Shown here: in pieces, positions 63,885-64,000 of the stretch
How the letters are laid out: each line of letters opens with the position of its first letter
How positions within the stretch are numbered: the stretch's first letter is position 1
Assembly (NCBI GenBank): GCA_964627305.1
Contig: CAZVHP010000002.1
Coordinates: 62,001-126,000 of the forward strand
Source of the DNA: WJKG01 sp964627305
Lineage (GTDB): Bacteria > Zixibacteria > MSB-5A5 > GN15 > FEB-12
Direction: 5' to 3'
Length of the DNA stretch: 64,000 nucleotides
Made by a program: the position numbers and the translations under genes
The notes under the pieces: generated by a model
Databases searched by the model: none
Seen by the model: the letters and a program-made list of their open reading frames with translations, nothing else
Told to the model about the DNA's origin: nothing

Positions 63885-64000
63885 ATGGCCACGTCGGTAA
63901 TGTCGGTGGCTGATCTTCAGCGGCTTCTGGATACCTTGTCTGAGCAGGGCAGGGAAATCATCGGGCCGACGGTCCGGGATGGGGCGATAGTCTACGAGCG
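63885..64000 (+). CDS. Start of a putative sulfhydrogenase beta-type Fe-S subunit (3' end outside window)
   Basis: Only 38 codons are visible: MATSVMSVADLQRLLDTLSEQGREIIGPTVRDGAIVYE. The GPTVRDGAIVY segment is the usual N-terminal motif of hydrogenase/sulfhydrogenase subunit beta (4Fe-4S dicluster proteins passing electrons to anaerobic enzymes). The assignment rests on this segment; no cluster ligands are within the window. Confidence 0.6.
   Translation, partial: MATSVMSVADLQRLLDTLSEQGREIIGPTVRDGAIVYE

Overview
The window reads as ordinary chromosome of a moderately GC-rich, Gram-negative bacterium of the FCB (Fibrobacteres-Chlorobi-Bacteroidetes) superphylum. Two giant exported proteins end in the type IX secretion C-terminal domain with the SQNYPNPFNP signature. 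Dockerin-like Ca-binding repeats, an outer-membrane porin ending in Tyr, a CsgG-like protein and a HrcA/CIRCE-controlled groESL operon are also present. This mix resembles candidate phyla such as Zixibacteria, but no rRNA or marker phylogeny is available here, so the placement is an inference.

Layout. 1-9.2 kb: the 3' part of a giant Cys-rich repeat protein (about 24 Ig/cadherin-like modules, a cohesin-like domain, a dockerin and a T9SS tail), then a small dockerin protein. 9.3-16 kb: Smr-domain protein, POT-family peptide transporter, oligoendopeptidase F, a toxin-antitoxin-like pair (ImmA/IrrE-type protease plus DUF4411 PIN-like protein) and Fe/Mn superoxide dismutase. 16-19.4 kb: an island of small exported proteins flanked by two near-identical 110-bp direct repeats; a five-unit, exact 21-bp tandem repeat starts where the left copy ends. 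19.4-28.4 kb: a T9SS beta-helix protein with an embedded papain-like Cys-His-Asp domain, a seven-bladed propeller lipoprotein and an SLC13-type permease with RCK_C domains. 28.4-29.3 kb: a decaying DUF2335 pair. 29.3-35.7 kb: groESL, an RRM protein with a long leader, TrmO, and a three-gene RimK-like amidoligase/C39-peptidase operon.

35.9-45.7 kb: a glycosyltransferase-like protein, a gene interrupted by one in-frame TGA, a porin, a second RRM gene, a GNAT protein, DUF418, EttA, and a NapH-like ferredoxin with an HMA-like partner. 46-49.5 kb: a two-component system, a dienelactone hydrolase and a PAS protein. 49.5-56.1 kb: an operon of GNAT, ornithine-racemase-like protein, M20 amidohydrolase and alanine racemase, then a Ktr potassium-uptake pair. 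56.3-60.5 kb: a radical SAM protein, an ABC-2 exporter with a DUF486 protein inside it and a frameshifted ATPase, and a Ca/Na antiporter. 61-64 kb: a CsgG-TPR-SH3 protein, an M50-CBS protease and the start of a putative hydrogenase-associated Fe-S subunit behind a perfect CRP/FNR/HcpR-type palindrome.

The strongest undescribed signals are: (1) the two RRM genes share a leader of about 180 nt with the same 13-nt hairpin exactly 81 nt before each start codon, plus identical terminator stems; (2) the split RLAN/ATP-grasp ligase operon with a GNAT-C39 protease; (3) the 21-bp tandem array at the edge of a 110-bp direct repeat; (4) the two-racemase operon; (5) the papain-like domain inside a T9SS beta-helix protein.
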